DNA from: Brevundimonas aurantiaca
GTDB taxonomy: Bacteria > Pseudomonadota > Alphaproteobacteria > Caulobacterales > Caulobacteraceae
Reading direction: 5' to 3'
Assembly: GCF_014199955.1 (NCBI RefSeq)
Contig: NZ_JACHOQ010000001.1
Span: 372,001-436,000, forward strand
Length of the DNA: 64,000 nucleotides
Shown: one piece after another, positions 53,247-61,307 of the stretch
Position numbering within the stretch: the stretch's first letter is position 1
Layout of the letters: each line of letters begins with the position of its first letter
The notes under the pieces: generated by a model
Told to the model about the DNA's origin: nothing
Seen by the model: only the letters and a program-made list of their open reading frames with translations
Database searches by the model: none
Program-made: the position numbers and the translations under genes

Positions 53247-54398
53247 CTAGCCACGCTTGCGCACGAACACGGTCCCGGCCGAGTACCCTGCGCCGAAGCT
53301 GCAGATCAGACCGGTCTCACCGGGGACGAAGCCGTCATTGTGCAGGTGGAAGGCGATGATCGAGCCGGCCGAGGAGGTGTTGGCGTAGTCGTCCAGGATG
53401 ATGACGTTCTCTTCCGACGACGGTTCGCGACCCAGCACCTTCTTGCCGATCAGCTGGTTCATGTTGATGTTGGCCTGGTGCAGCCACAGCCGCTTCAGTT
53501 CTTGCGGATCCAGGCCCAGTTCGCCGGCATGATCGACGATCATGTCCGAGACCATCGGCACCACGTCCTTGAACACCTTGCGGCCCTGCTGGATGAACAG
53601 CTTGTCGTTCTGGACGCTGTCGTCGGCGACCGGCGAATCCAGATGGTCGGTGTCGCGCGCGTTGCGGTTCAGGAAGCCGAAATTGTTGCGGATATTGTTC
53701 GAGAAGACGGTCTTCAGCCGCGTGCCCAGCACGTCCCAGCCGCCGGGTCCGGCGGTGTCCGAGGATTCCACGATCACGGCGGTCGCCACATCGCCGAAGA
53801 TGAAATGGCTGTCGCGGTCGGTGAAGTTCAGGTGGGCGGAGCAGATCTCCGGATTGACCATCAGCACCGCCTTGACCGAGCCGCCGGCGATGAAGTCGGC
53901 CGCCGTCTTGATGCCGAAGGTGGCCGAGGAGCAGGCCACGTTCATGTCGAAGGCGAAGCCCTCGATCCCCAGGGCCTGCTGCACCTCGATGGCCATGGCC
54001 GGATAGGGGCGTTGCATGTTGGAGGCGGCGCAGAGCACCGCGCCGATCTCGCTGACCGGCTTGCCCCAGGCCTCGATCGCCTGGCGCGCGGCCTTGACCG
54101 CCATCTCGGCCAGGATCGACAGCTCCTCATTGCTGCGTTCGGGCAGGTTGGGCGCCATGCGGGCGGGGTCGATCACCCCGGCCTTGTCCATCACGAACCG
54201 CTGCTTGATGCCCGAGGCCTTTTCGATGAACTCGGGCGAGGAATGGGGCTTGGCCTCCAGTTCCCCCGCCTCGATCCGATCTGCGTGACGGGCGTTCCAG
54301 CCGTCGGCCCAGGCGTTGTAGCTGTCGACCAGTTCGGCGTTGGAGACCGATTGTTCGGGGGTGAAGAGGCCGGTTGCGGCGATGACGGCGTGTTGCAC
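53247..54398 (-). CDS. beta-ketoacyl-ACP synthase III-like enzyme
   Basis: A 383-aa thiolase-fold condensing enzyme. The catalytic triad is visible: Cys in NVACSSATFGI near residue 152, His in LWLHQANINMNQL near 308 and Asn in DDYANTSSAGSII near 340. It is longer than standard FabH (about 320 aa), with an insert around 215-260, like the alternative KAS III enzymes of Proteobacteria. It may prime fatty acid synthesis or elongate special acyl chains. It lies 28 bp downstream of kpsC in the same direction. Confidence 0.87.
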   Translation of the reverse strand: MQHAVIAATGLFTPEQSVSNAELVDSYNAWADGWNARHADRIEAGELEAKPHSSPEFIEKASGIKQRFVMDKAGVIDPARMAPNLPERSNEELSILAEMAVKAARQAIEAWGKPVSEIGAVLCAASNMQRPYPAMAIEVQQALGIEGFAFDMNVACSSATFGIKTAADFIAGGSVKAVLMVNPEICSAHLNFTDRDSHFIFGDVATAVIVESSDTAGPGGWDVLGTRLKTVFSNNIRNNFGFLNRNARDTDHLDSPVADDSVQNDKLFIQQGRKVFKDVVPMVSDMIVDHAGELGLDPQELKRLWLHQANINMNQLIGKKVLGREPSSEENVIILDDYANTSSAGSIIAFHLHNDGFVPGETGLICSFGAGYSAGTVFVRKRG

Positions 54399-54426
54399 GG
54401 GTAGACAGTTTCCTTTGCGAACGCCT

Positions 54427-56493
54427 TCAATAGGACGGCGGCGGCCTGCGGTCGAGACTGGCGATGATCCCGGCGGCCCAGCGTTGCACCTGGCCGCGCG
54501 GCGCCGGGGGCGGCGGCAGATCGCGGGCCGCGATCAGGGCCTGGACCAGATCCTCGGCCTCGCAGGGCCAGCCCGTCGGCGTGACATAGATCGGATAGTG
54601 GATCAGGGCGGCCAGGATCAGATGATCGACCGTGGCGCGCCGGGTGCGGCGCTCGAAGCCCAGCCGGTCGTCGGTCAGGCCCCAGCCGGCGTAGAAGGGC
54701 CGGCCATAGACTGACACCGCCCGACCCCGCATCAGGGCCTCGAATCCGGTCAGGGAGGTCAGGGTCGCGACCCGGCGGCAGGCGTTCAGGCAGTCGATGA
54801 TGTCCAGCCCGTCCGCAACCGCATCGACCGAGGCCAGGGCCGAGGCGTCCAGCCGTCCGGGCCGGTTCCCCGCCAGAACGTCGGGGTGGTTGCGATAGAC
54901 CAGAAAGGCGTCCGGGTGATCGGCCCGCGCCGCCTCGACCAGGGCGGAGTTGGTGTTCAGGTCCGGTTCGCAGCCCAGCAGGATCGACTTGTCGTTCTCC
55001 ACCTGGCCGACGACCAGCAGCACTTCGCGATCGCCACTCCTGTCTTTGGGCCAGTCCGCCGGCGCCTGCCCCTTCAGATTATATTTCGACAGGCCGGCCT
55101 CGACGATGCGGGTCCGAAGCGCAGCGGCGCGAGCCAGCTGCTCCGGCGTGGCGTCCGTCGTCTGGATCAGGGTCTCCAGCCGCGACGGGCGCGAGGGGTC
55201 GTAATAGACGCCCTGATCGTCCAGGGCGACCGACAGGGCGCCGACGAAATCGGACCCCAGGCCGCGTGAACGGATGAAGCCGTCCTCCATGCGAACGGCC
55301 GGGCCGTCAAAGGTTGCGGCGGCCCGGCGCACGGCCTCGCTCTCCTTGCCCGCCCACCAGATCAGCCGACCATTGGTCGCGGCGGCATGGGCGGCGGCCC
55401 GCGACGGCGACATGAAATAGCGCATCCGCGCCTTGGGCGAGTTCAGCAGGCGGCGCACCGGCGGGCGTTTGGCCGGGGCGAAGCCGACGGCGGACCAGTT
55501 TCCCGCCAGCCGGTCGGCCCGGTCGCGGAGCGCAATCAGCCGCTCCAGCGCCTGTTCGGCCTCGCACCGCTCGCCGGTGACGGGATCGACATAGCGGCTG
55601 TAGGCGATCAGGGCGGCGGCGGCGACCTGTTCCACCGAGCGCGCCACGCCGCGTCGGCCCGTGTCCACGGCGTCGGTCGTCAGGCCCCAGCCGGAATAGA
55701 AGGGCGCCCCGAAACAGCGGACCGGCAGGCCCCGCAACAGGGCTTCGAACCCCAACGCAGACGTGACGCAATAGACGGCGTCCACCGCCGCCAGCAGGTC
55801 GGCCGGCCGCACGTCGGCGTCCACCAGGGTGACGCCGGACAGGTCAGTGACGCAGCCCCGCTTCCGACCCGCCGCCACCGCCGGATGGCGTTTGACGATC
55901 AGCTGGGCCTCAGGCTCGTCGCGCCGGGCGGCGGCGACCATGGCGTCGAAACTGTCTTGCGTCGCCAGGCCGTAGCCGATGGAGGCGTCGCCGAAGGTCT
56001 GGTCCACGATCAGGACGCGGCGGCCGGGCCGCAGCAGGCCGGGGTCCAGCGGCCCGCCCATGTTGGTCTTGGACACGCCCGAAGCGACGATCCGGTCGAT
56101 CAGGGCGCGGGCGCGGGCGGTGGTGGCGGCGTCGCACCAGGTGTCGGCGGTCTGGATCAGGTGTTCGAGCCGGCTGGGCCGGGTGGCGTCGTAATAGACG
56201 CCCAGATCATCGACGATCAGGCTGAGACTGGCCGCCCCCGCCTCCCCTATGCCGACCGAGCGAAGGAAGCCGTCTTCCAGCGCGACATAGGGGCGGTTGT
56301 TCGCTTCCGCCCAGCGGCGACCGGCGGCGGCGGTCGGCTTCAGGCCCCAGCCCAGCACGGCCTGGACCTGATCGCCCGGCAGGCGGCGCAGGTCGTAGTC
56401 GTTCAGGAAGACATCGAGGAAGGGGACCTTCAGCACGCCGGGCGCGCAGACCCAGGCGGGGGTTTTGGCGGCGATGTCCGAGGCTGGGGTCAA
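54427..56493 (-). CDS. kpsC: KpsC-type dual beta-Kdo glycosyltransferase
   Basis: A 688-aa protein made of two homologous halves (about 10-330 and 370-675), each with the KpsC pattern: EDGFLRS / EDGFIRSRGLGSDF, YYDATRPSRLEHLIQ / YYDPSRPSRLETLIQ, and a GFEALLRG / GFEALMRG-PFYxGWGLT block. KpsC builds the beta-Kdo linker that joins group-2-type capsules to phosphatidylglycerol. No KpsS, polymerase or export genes are adjacent, so the rest of the capsule pathway must lie elsewhere. Confidence 0.9.
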   Translation of the reverse strand: MTPASDIAAKTPAWVCAPGVLKVPFLDVFLNDYDLRRLPGDQVQAVLGWGLKPTAAAGRRWAEANNRPYVALEDGFLRSVGIGEAGAASLSLIVDDLGVYYDATRPSRLEHLIQTADTWCDAATTARARALIDRIVASGVSKTNMGGPLDPGLLRPGRRVLIVDQTFGDASIGYGLATQDSFDAMVAAARRDEPEAQLIVKRHPAVAAGRKRGCVTDLSGVTLVDADVRPADLLAAVDAVYCVTSALGFEALLRGLPVRCFGAPFYSGWGLTTDAVDTGRRGVARSVEQVAAAALIAYSRYVDPVTGERCEAEQALERLIALRDRADRLAGNWSAVGFAPAKRPPVRRLLNSPKARMRYFMSPSRAAAHAAATNGRLIWWAGKESEAVRRAAATFDGPAVRMEDGFIRSRGLGSDFVGALSVALDDQGVYYDPSRPSRLETLIQTTDATPEQLARAAALRTRIVEAGLSKYNLKGQAPADWPKDRSGDREVLLVVGQVENDKSILLGCEPDLNTNSALVEAARADHPDAFLVYRNHPDVLAGNRPGRLDASALASVDAVADGLDIIDCLNACRRVATLTSLTGFEALMRGRAVSVYGRPFYAGWGLTDDRLGFERRTRRATVDHLILAALIHYPIYVTPTGWPCEAEDLVQALIAARDLPPPPAPRGQVQRWAAGIIASLDRRPPPSY

Positions 56494-56563
56494 GGCGGGT
56501 CCGACGGCGTGAGCGCGAGGTTTAGGGCGGTTGGGGGCGGCGGGCTAGACCTCGTCTGCGTCA

Positions 56564-56687
56564 GGCCCCCTCCACCACCGCGCAAGAGGCGCGGCGGTCC
56601 CCCTCCCCCAAGGGGGGAGGAATGCGCGGTGATGACGGAAATCCTCCCCCTCTGGGGGAGGTGGCGGCGAAGCCGACGGAGGGGGCC
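56564..56687. repeat. palindromic element between kpsC and glyS, ggccccctcc ends
   Basis: Bounded by perfect 10-bp inverted ends, ggccccctcc (56564-56573) and ggagggggcc (56678-56687). It holds two internal inverted hairpins: ccctccccc/ggggggagg-type on the left and cctccccctctgggggagg on the right. About 124 bp, filling the gap upstream of kpsC and directly beyond the glyS stop. Confidence 0.75.
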
Positions 56688-56691
56688 CGGC

Positions 56692-58767
56692 TCAGCCCGC
56701 GATCTGGCCGAAGTCCGCCACCTGGCCCATGACGTCGCGCACCTGGCCCAGCAGTTTCAGGCGGTTGTCGCGCTCTTCGGGAACCTCGGAGTTGACCATC
56801 ACCGCCTCGAAGAAGGCGTCGACCGGCGCGCGCAGGGCCGCCAGGGCGGTCATGGCGGCGGCGAAGTCCTCGCTCTCCAGCGCGGTCTCGACGGCGGTGC
56901 GGGCGGCGTTGACGGCGAAGGCCAGGGTGGTCTCGGCCTCGGGCTGGTTCGGCAGGCCGGTCTGGACCATGCCGGTCGGAACCGGTCCCTTCTTCTCCTC
57001 GGCGCGCAGGATGTTGGAGGCCCGCTTGTAGCCGGCCAGCAGATTGGCCCCGTCGTCGGTGGCGAGGAAGGCGGCCAGGGCTTCGACCCGGCGCACGATG
57101 CGGACAAGGTCGTCGTCGCCCAGGGCGAAGACGGCGGCGACGAGGTCGTGGCGCTGGCCCTGATCGCGGAGGAGGACGGTCAGGCGGTCGGCGAAGAAGG
57201 CAAGTATACCCGTCGGAGCGCCGAATTTACTTGCGACAGCCACGCCAAACAGGACGCCGCCCAAAGACAACCGCACCCCATTCTCCAGCACCAGACGGAT
57301 CACGCCCAGCGCCGCTCTCCGCAGCGCGAACGGGTCCTTCGAGCCCGTGGGCTTTTCGTCGATGGCGAAGAAGCCCACCAGGGTGTCCAGCTTGTCGGCC
57401 AGGGCGACGGCGACCGTGACGGGCGCGGTCGGGACGGTGTCGGCGGGGCCTTGCGGCTTGTAGTGGTCGCGGACGGCGTCGGCGACGGCGTCGGGATAGC
57501 CGGCGAGGCGGGCGTAATAGCCGCCCATGATCCCCTGCAGTTCGGGGAATTCGCCGACCATGCCGCTGGCCAGATCGGCCTTGCACAGGCGGGCGGCGGT
57601 CTCGGCCTGATCCGCATCGGCGCCGACCAGGGGGGCGATCTCGCGGGCGAGCGCTGCGATGCGCTCGACCCGCTCGGCCAGTGTGCCCAGTTTGGCGTGG
57701 AAGGTGACGCCCTTCAGCTTTTCGTTCCAGGCGTCGAAGCCGACCTTCTGGTCTTCATCCCAGAAGAAGCGGGCGTCGTTCAGGCGGGCGGACAGGACGC
57801 GGCTGTTGCCGGCGGCCAGGGCCTTGCCGCCGTCGGTGGCCTCGACATTGGCGACGACCAGGAAGTTGGGGGCCAGTTGGGGCGCGCCCCCCTCCCCCGC
57901 TTCGCGGGTGCTCCCCCCAGAGGGGGGAGAGCTGCGGACGGCGAAATATTTCTGGTGCACCTTCATCGACAGGCGCACGACCTCGGGCGGCAGGGCCAGG
58001 AACTGCGGGTCCATGTCGCCCAGGATCGGGGTCGGCCATTCGGCCAGGCCCGCCACCTCGTCCAGCAGGCCGTCGTCGTCGACCAGCACCAGGCCGCGCG
58101 CGGCGCAGGCGGCCTTGGCCTCTTCCAGAATGCGCAGCTTGCGGTCCGCCACATCCAGCAGGACGAACTCCCGCTCCAGCTGGGTGCGGTAGTCGACGAA
58201 GTCGCTGGCCTTCAGAAGTTGGCCCGAGCCGAGGAAACGGTGGCCCTCGGTGATGGCGTCGGATTGAATCCCGTCGATCTCGAACGGGACCACCTTGCCG
58301 TCGAACAGGCACAGGATGCGTTTGATCGGACGGACCCAGCGCAGGCTTCCCGAGCCCCAGCGCATCGACTTGGGCCAGGGGAAGGCGCGGATGACCTGAT
58401 CCACCGTCTCGGCGATCAGATCGGTCGTGGCCCGGCCCTTGGACGACAGGACGGCGTAGAGGACGCCGTCGCGCTCGGTCAGTTGATCGCGGGTCAGGCC
58501 GGTCTTGCGCAGGAAGCCCTCCAGCGCCTGTTCCGGCGCCGAAGCCTTGGGCCCCTTGATCTCCTCCTCGCGGTCGGGCGTGGCGGCGGGCAGGCCGTCG
58601 ATCACCAGGGTCAGGCGGCGCGGGCCGGCATAGGTGGTCAGGGCGTCCCAGGTCAGGCCGGCGGCCTTCAGCCGGTCGGAGACCATGCGGTCGAGATCCC
58701 GCGCGGCGCCCTGCTGCATGCGGGCGGGGATTTCTTCGGAGAAGATTTCGAGGAGGAGTTGGGGCAT
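56692..58767 (-). CDS. glyS: glycyl-tRNA synthetase beta subunit, with a repeat-derived insert
   Basis: The tRNA-recognition subunit of tetrameric glycyl-tRNA synthetase. It has 691 aa and starts with QLLLEIFSEEIPARMQ. Conserved parts are YAGPRRLTLVIDGLP, RWVRPIKRILCLFDG, and MKVHQKYFAVR. Right after that last motif, residues about 278-295 (SSPPSGGSTREAGEGGAPQ) are absent from normal GlyS, which goes straight to LAPNFLVVANV. The insert is read from a hairpin repeat and keeps the frame. It overlaps the DUF2314 gene by one base. Confidence 0.95.
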   Translation of the reverse strand: MPQLLLEIFSEEIPARMQQGAARDLDRMVSDRLKAAGLTWDALTTYAGPRRLTLVIDGLPAATPDREEEIKGPKASAPEQALEGFLRKTGLTRDQLTERDGVLYAVLSSKGRATTDLIAETVDQVIRAFPWPKSMRWGSGSLRWVRPIKRILCLFDGKVVPFEIDGIQSDAITEGHRFLGSGQLLKASDFVDYRTQLEREFVLLDVADRKLRILEEAKAACAARGLVLVDDDGLLDEVAGLAEWPTPILGDMDPQFLALPPEVVRLSMKVHQKYFAVRSSPPSGGSTREAGEGGAPQLAPNFLVVANVEATDGGKALAAGNSRVLSARLNDARFFWDEDQKVGFDAWNEKLKGVTFHAKLGTLAERVERIAALAREIAPLVGADADQAETAARLCKADLASGMVGEFPELQGIMGGYYARLAGYPDAVADAVRDHYKPQGPADTVPTAPVTVAVALADKLDTLVGFFAIDEKPTGSKDPFALRRAALGVIRLVLENGVRLSLGGVLFGVAVASKFGAPTGILAFFADRLTVLLRDQGQRHDLVAAVFALGDDDLVRIVRRVEALAAFLATDDGANLLAGYKRASNILRAEEKKGPVPTGMVQTGLPNQPEAETTLAFAVNAARTAVETALESEDFAAAMTALAALRAPVDAFFEAVMVNSEVPEERDNRLKLLGQVRDVMGQVADFGQIAG
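57883..57935. repeat. short palindromic element inside glyS
   Basis: Contains cccgc-ttc-gcggg (57896-57908) and a perfect ctcccccc-aga-ggggggag hairpin (57911-57929). It is of the same C/G-rich hairpin type as the intergenic element at 56564-56687. glyS reads it in frame as a Ser/Gly/Pro-rich peptide. Confidence 0.75.
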
Positions 58768-59225
58768 TAGTTCACAGATTCAATCGGGTTCGCCGCCAGA
58801 GTCTTCTTCACTTCAGCCGCAGTTTTGGGATCAAGAAGCGACAACATCGCTCGGGTCGTGAAATGACCGCAGTAGCCAGCGTCGGCGGGATAGGCCCAAT
58901 CGATGATTTCAGCTTGGGTGAATGTCACACGATCTCGCGCGTGGCGTCCGGGGAGATTTACAGGCTCGTTCGCAAGGCTGGCTTCGTATTGATCGCCGAT
59001 CACTGCGATCCAATCGACCCACACGTATTCGTAGCCGTCATCTGGCGTCGGTAAAGCCAGTTTTAGTAGAAAATCGTACTTGTTGGACGCGAGATCAAAG
59101 CGGCTCCAGAACAGCGGCAGAGTCTCCAGCGCCTCAGCTGTCGCGAGGATCATCCGGTCGCGAATTTCGGATGTGTCGATCGGCGTGTCCGCCTTATTGC
59201 GCTTTAAAAACGACCAGAAGCTCAC
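58767..59225 (-). CDS. DUF2314-like protein encoded between glyQ and glyS
   Basis: A 152-aa soluble protein. The central [21 protein letters not shown] and the following [21 protein letters not shown] resemble the DUF2314 family (YegJ-like), whose function is unknown. Its start overlaps the glyQ stop (ATGA) and its stop overlaps the glyS start (TAATG), so it is fully built into the operon. The sequence is noticeably less GC-rich than both neighbours. A link to glycyl-tRNA synthetase function is only suggested by position. Confidence 0.75.
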   Translation of the reverse strand: MSFWSFLKRNKADTPIDTSEIRDRMILATAEALETLPLFWSRFDLASNKYDFLLKLALPTPDDGYEYVWVDWIAVIGDQYEASLANEPVNLPGRHARDRVTFTQAEIIDWAYPADAGYCGHFTTRAMLSLLDPKTAAEVKKTLAANPIESVN

Positions 59226-60154
59226 GCTTCCCCCCGTTCCCGCTCTACATAGGCCGTCGCGCAGGCTTTGCAGAGTTCGCGGATGCGGCCGATGTAGCTC
59301 TGGCGCTCGGCGACGGCGATGGCGCCGCGGGCGTCCATCAGGTTGAACAGGTGGCTGGCCTTCAGCACCTGGTCGTAGGCCGGCAGGACCAGGGGCTGGC
59401 CCTGGGGTCCGGTCAGGGCCAGAAGGCGCGAGACCTCAGCCACCATATCCTCGAACCGGCGTTTCAGCCCGTCGACGTCATAGCCGTGGAAGTTGGCTTC
59501 CGACTGCTGGCGTTCGTTCTCCAGGAAGACCTCGCCATAGGTCAGGCCCTCCTTGGTGAACTTGAGGTCATAGACGTTGTCCACGCCCTGGACATACATG
59601 GCCAGACGCTCCAGCCCGTAGGTCAGTTCGCCCGAGACCACATCGACCTCTATGCCGCCGACGCCCTGGAAATAGGTGAACTGGGTCACTTCCATGCCGT
59701 CGCACCAGACCTCCCAGCCCAGGCCCCAGGCGCCGACGGTCGGGTTCTCCCAGTCATCCTCGACGAAGCGGATATCGTGCAGTTTCGGATCAATCCCGAT
59801 CGCCGCCAGCGAGCCGAGATAGAGCTCCTGAAGATTGTCCGGGTTCGGCTTCAGAATGACCTGGTATTGATAATAGTGCTGGAGACGGTTCGGGTTCTCG
59901 CCATAGCGACCGTCGCCGGGGCGGCGGCTGGGCTGGACATAGGCGGCCTTCCACGGCTTTGAGCCGAGCGCGCGCAGGACGGTGGCGGGGTGCAGGGTGC
60001 CGGCCCCGACCTCGATGTCATAGGGCTGGAGGATGGCGCAGCCCTGCTCGCCCCAATAGCGGTGCAGGGTCAGGATCAGGTCCTGGAAGGCGAGCGGCTC
60101 GGTCGAGGTGGTCAAATCGGGCTCGGGAGGGGCTAAAAAAAGACGGCGGACCAT
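59222..60154 (-). CDS. glyQ: glycyl-tRNA synthetase alpha subunit
   Basis: The catalytic class II subunit. Conserved blocks are [76 protein letters not shown] and [20 protein letters not shown]. About 310 aa from the ATG at 60154. The start is uncertain: a TTG at 60181 and another at 60115 are also in frame, and a T-run lies between them. It overlaps the DUF2314 gene by 4 bp. Confidence 0.95.
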   Translation of the reverse strand: MVRRLFLAPPEPDLTTSTEPLAFQDLILTLHRYWGEQGCAILQPYDIEVGAGTLHPATVLRALGSKPWKAAYVQPSRRPGDGRYGENPNRLQHYYQYQVILKPNPDNLQELYLGSLAAIGIDPKLHDIRFVEDDWENPTVGAWGLGWEVWCDGMEVTQFTYFQGVGGIEVDVVSGELTYGLERLAMYVQGVDNVYDLKFTKEGLTYGEVFLENERQQSEANFHGYDVDGLKRRFEDMVAEVSRLLALTGPQGQPLVLPAYDQVLKASHLFNLMDARGAIAVAERQSYIGRIRELCKACATAYVERERGEA

Positions 60155-60199
60155 AGGGCCCGGCGCCGCGCGCTTCAACACGCGCGGGGGATTTATGGC

Positions 60200-61084
60200 T
60201 CAGGCGGCGGCGAGGCGGGTCGGGGCGACCCAGGCGACCGGATGGGCGGCCGACAGGGCGGCGGCGGCGGCGGCCGCGTCCTCGCCGGACCGGCACAGGC
60301 CGAAGACGGTGGCGCCCGAGCCGGACATGCGCGCCAGGGCCACGCCGGGGGCCGCCGCCACCGCTGAAACCGCATCGGCTATGGCGGGCGTCAGGGCCTC
60401 GGCGGGCGGCTGAAGATCGTTGCGAAGACCCGCCAGCCAGTCGATCACGACCGCCGGGCTCCAGTCGGCGGGCGGCGCGGGCCAGGCAAGGGCGTGGGCA
60501 GCGGCGCGCGGCGGACCGGCGTCATAGGCCCTGTAGACGGCGCCGGTGGGCGAAGGGACGCCCGGATTGAACAGGACGGCGTGGAGCGGCGGCAGGCGCG
60601 GCTCGTCGGTCAGGACCTCGCCCCGCCCCTCGGCCCAGGCGGTGCGCATCCGCAGGCACATGGGGCCGTCGGCGCCGATGACGCCGGCCACGGCCTCCAG
60701 CGCCGCATCGTCTATGTCCAGCGCCAGGGCCTGACGCGCCAGTTTCAGGGCGGCGCCGGCGTCGGACGAGCCCCCGCCCAGGCCGGCGGCGATGGGCAGG
60801 CGCTTGTCCAGCGTTACCTTCAGCGGCGGTTCGCCTGCGCCGGTCGCCTGGCCCAGGGCGCGAAGCGCGCGCAGGATCAGATTGTCGGGCTCGGCCGCCA
60901 GACCCGCGCCGAACGGGCCGCTCACGCTCAGCGACAGGCGGTCGGCGGGCTCGACCGTCACCCGATCCCCGACCTCGCCGAAGGCGACCAGACTGGACAG
61001 GGGATGATAGCCGTCGGCGTCCACCGGGCCGACGTGCAGGAACAGATTGATCTTGGCCGGGGCCAGGGCCGTGAGTGGTGGCAT
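60200..61084 (-). CDS. ispE: 4-diphosphocytidyl-2-C-methyl-D-erythritol kinase
   Basis: A GHMP kinase of the non-mevalonate isoprenoid pathway. At 294 aa it is normal. It opens with LAPAKINLFLHVGPVDADGY, has the ATP loop PIAAGLGGGSSDAGAALK near residue 92, and a C-terminal MSGSGATVFGLC near 253. It lies between the TPR gene and glyQ in the same direction; a palindromic repeat sits upstream. Confidence 0.96.
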   Translation of the reverse strand: MPPLTALAPAKINLFLHVGPVDADGYHPLSSLVAFGEVGDRVTVEPADRLSLSVSGPFGAGLAAEPDNLILRALRALGQATGAGEPPLKVTLDKRLPIAAGLGGGSSDAGAALKLARQALALDIDDAALEAVAGVIGADGPMCLRMRTAWAEGRGEVLTDEPRLPPLHAVLFNPGVPSPTGAVYRAYDAGPPRAAAHALAWPAPPADWSPAVVIDWLAGLRNDLQPPAEALTPAIADAVSAVAAAPGVALARMSGSGATVFGLCRSGEDAAAAAAALSAAHPVAWVAPTRLAAA

Positions 61085-61152
61085 GGAGTAGGTCTTAGCG
61101 ACTTGGGGGCTGGGTCGGAACGGGGAATACGGCGCCCCTCTCCCTTCCCGGT

Positions 61153-61260
61153 CGTCATCCTAGGGCTTGTCCCCAGGATCCAGACTCCCGGTGTTCGAGC
61201 GGACGCACGTCTGCGGACACACCGGGAGTCTGGATCCTCGCCACAAGGGCGAGGATGACG
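61153..61260. repeat. palindromic element upstream of ispE, 40-bp imperfect inverted ends
   Basis: A 108-bp unit running from cgtcatcct to aggatgacg. The two arms match over about 40 bp with a few differences and share aggatccagactcccggtgt next to the centre. It is a third variety of the catcct/aggatg-ended palindromes seen at 24452 and around 52000. It could form a long hairpin in the transcript leading into ispE. Confidence 0.8.
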
Positions 61261-61307
61261 GGCGTGGGTGTGGCAGCGCGGGGGCTGAGCGTGCGGTGGC
61301 GCGCCCC

